Positions 62,759 through 64,000 of a stretch of 64,000 nt of DNA are shown one piece after another. Under the pieces are notes generated by a model. That model was not told the origin of the DNA, did not search any database, and worked only from the letters and a program-made list of their open reading frames with translations. The stretch comes from Malachius bipustulatus (lineage: Eukaryota; Arthropoda; Insecta; Coleoptera; Melyridae). Both the position numbers and the translations under genes were made by a program. The stretch is from NCBI GenBank assembly GCA_910589415.1, contig OU342638.1, positions 6,758,001 to 6,822,000 on the forward strand, in the 5' to 3' direction. Each line of letters starts with the position of its first letter. Positions within the stretch are counted from its first letter, which is position 1.

Positions 62759-64000
62759 AAAAAAACACAAGTTCATATGTCATAACTCGAAAATATCGAA
62801 AATAATATGATACGACAAATAAAAAAAATAGCGCCGTTTTATTGGTTTTAAAATCGTCGAAAACATTAAATGTTTTCAGAGTAAAGTATAAGGAAATTTT
62901 TTTCCTTACTGTTGTTCTCTAATCTCAATTATAAGAATGCTATTGTAACAATTATTAACATAAACTGCTAATTTTGTTAGCTAGGGTAGCTCATTAGTTA
63001 AGTGAACATGAATCTATTGAAAATTCAGTGCGTGGGTGGAGATTGCAATTATTAGAGAAAGAGGAAGCATTTTAAACACAGAGACTAAAAACAATAGCAA
63101 TTTATTAACAACTATTGAATAAGCAAAATAAGAGTTAATTTCCAAATTTAAATTTTAGATTATTTTAAAAACCACAAAAACTACCCTGAATACTTAAAAT
63201 AAATCCCACCCTTACATAAAAAAAAGAACCCCAATTGTTAAACTAAATACAAATTAATCAATTAACATTTCAATAACAATAAAGATAATTTCTACATGTC
63301 AACTAAGTTCATTTACCTACAATAAAATTTAATTTAATCCACGAAGGCTGAGTTTAGAGATAATGTGAGAAATTTAGTATTTAATACTTGACGAAACGGC
63401 AAAAATAGAAGAGCAGAACGATAAACCATTGTATAAAAACTTGAAGCGATTGAAAAAAAAAACAACACTTATCTCAGAGGAAGCTGACTTCGGCTGCCTA
63501 TGCATAGGCTGATGGTCCGGTGACATGACGCCTCCTTCCCTATACAGGCTGTTATGAAAATGGTGGATAAATTCTTTAGTACATTGTAGGGGACATTCAG
63601 TAAAGTACGGGAAAAATAATTTTAAAAAATCCAGAGCTACACTTTGAAAGATATAAGCAAAATATTGAACAATAAATTTGGTCTATACAATTTAATTTCA
63701 TCTAATTTCTAACAATGTAGGTAGTTAAGGTACCAAACCGTTGTTGCCAAATGCATTTTTCAGCATCTTGAAAAAGAAAAAATATTCTTATTAAATTTTC
63801 CAAGTCAGTAATACGTCTTCCGCAATTTTTTTTCAATTGATAACGAATAAAGTACCCTTTTTATATCCGTAAAATCATCTAGTTTTTGCAAATACCGAAA
63901 AATAAACATAGTAAAATGTTAACTTTTTTTATCTCACCCAATTTAAGACCAGAATTTTTTTAATTATTTTTCCGTACTCTACTTTTTTTTCTTAACACCC
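62759..64000. other. unassigned AT-rich end of the window
   Basis: No coding motifs. At 63541-63556 TATACAGGCTGTTATG resembles another member of the TA-CAGG family running off the analysable region. Confidence 0.45.

Overview
The window looks like a stretch of insect (arthropod) nuclear DNA built almost entirely from transposable elements. It is AT-rich and has no operons or bacterial signals. Nearly every recognisable protein belongs to a eukaryotic transposon family known from insects: BEL/Pao, Ty3/gypsy, Ty1/copia, CR1-like LINEs, piggyBac, hAT, Tc1/mariner, pogo/Tigger and PIF/Harbinger. A hemipteran is a reasonable guess, but no host gene is present to confirm it. I see no single-copy cellular gene that I would defend.

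Layout. 1-6 kb: two decayed piggyBac transposases flank a copia fragment (gag, protease, leader with primer-binding site, likely LTR) on the minus strand. A tRNA-derived SINE with a perfect 11-bp target duplication sits in the copia leader. 6-12 kb: mostly unassigned DNA with a piggyBac-type terminal region, a LINE fragment and pieces of TA-CAGGG elements. 12-14.5 kb: a complete non-autonomous hAT element (8-bp target duplication), then a truncated gypsy gag. 15.5-18.7 kb: a BEL element on the minus strand reduced by in-frame deletion to one gag-integrase ORF. 19.2-20.1 kb: a layered palindrome. 20.5-26.9 kb: a complete, young BEL element (LTRs differing by 2 nt, AAGCC target duplication) disabled mainly by one frameshift.

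27.6-54.3 kb is one gypsy element on the minus strand, about 4-5 kb of its own DNA spread over 26.6 kb by insertions. From its gag end to its 3' end it is interrupted by: a two-ORF LINE (about 48.5-53.3 kb), a LINE fragment (47.8-48.1 kb), a short LINE tail (45.8-46.0 kb), a 10.9-kb element with 8-bp target duplications (34312-45166, 'H1'), and a palindrome (27673-33640) that holds a MITE and a gypsy-type LTR element without pol. H1 encodes a widespread but uncharacterised arthropod protein that is therefore probably its transposase. H1 in turn holds a hAT with a BED finger ('H2', 34583-40501), which holds palindromic shells A and B, which hold a mariner-related transposon with about 460-bp inverted repeats ('C'). 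That makes six levels of nesting with readable boundaries.

54.4-62.1 kb: fragments of pogo, PIF/Harbinger, Tigger, copia (3' LTR and RNase H end) and mariner. The last 2 kb are mostly unassigned.

The common thread is a set of TA-flanked palindromes whose ends read CAGGGTG. They occur as shells within shells, each new unit sitting at the dyad centre of the previous one. All share the terminal motif of element C, which encodes the only matching transposase in the window.
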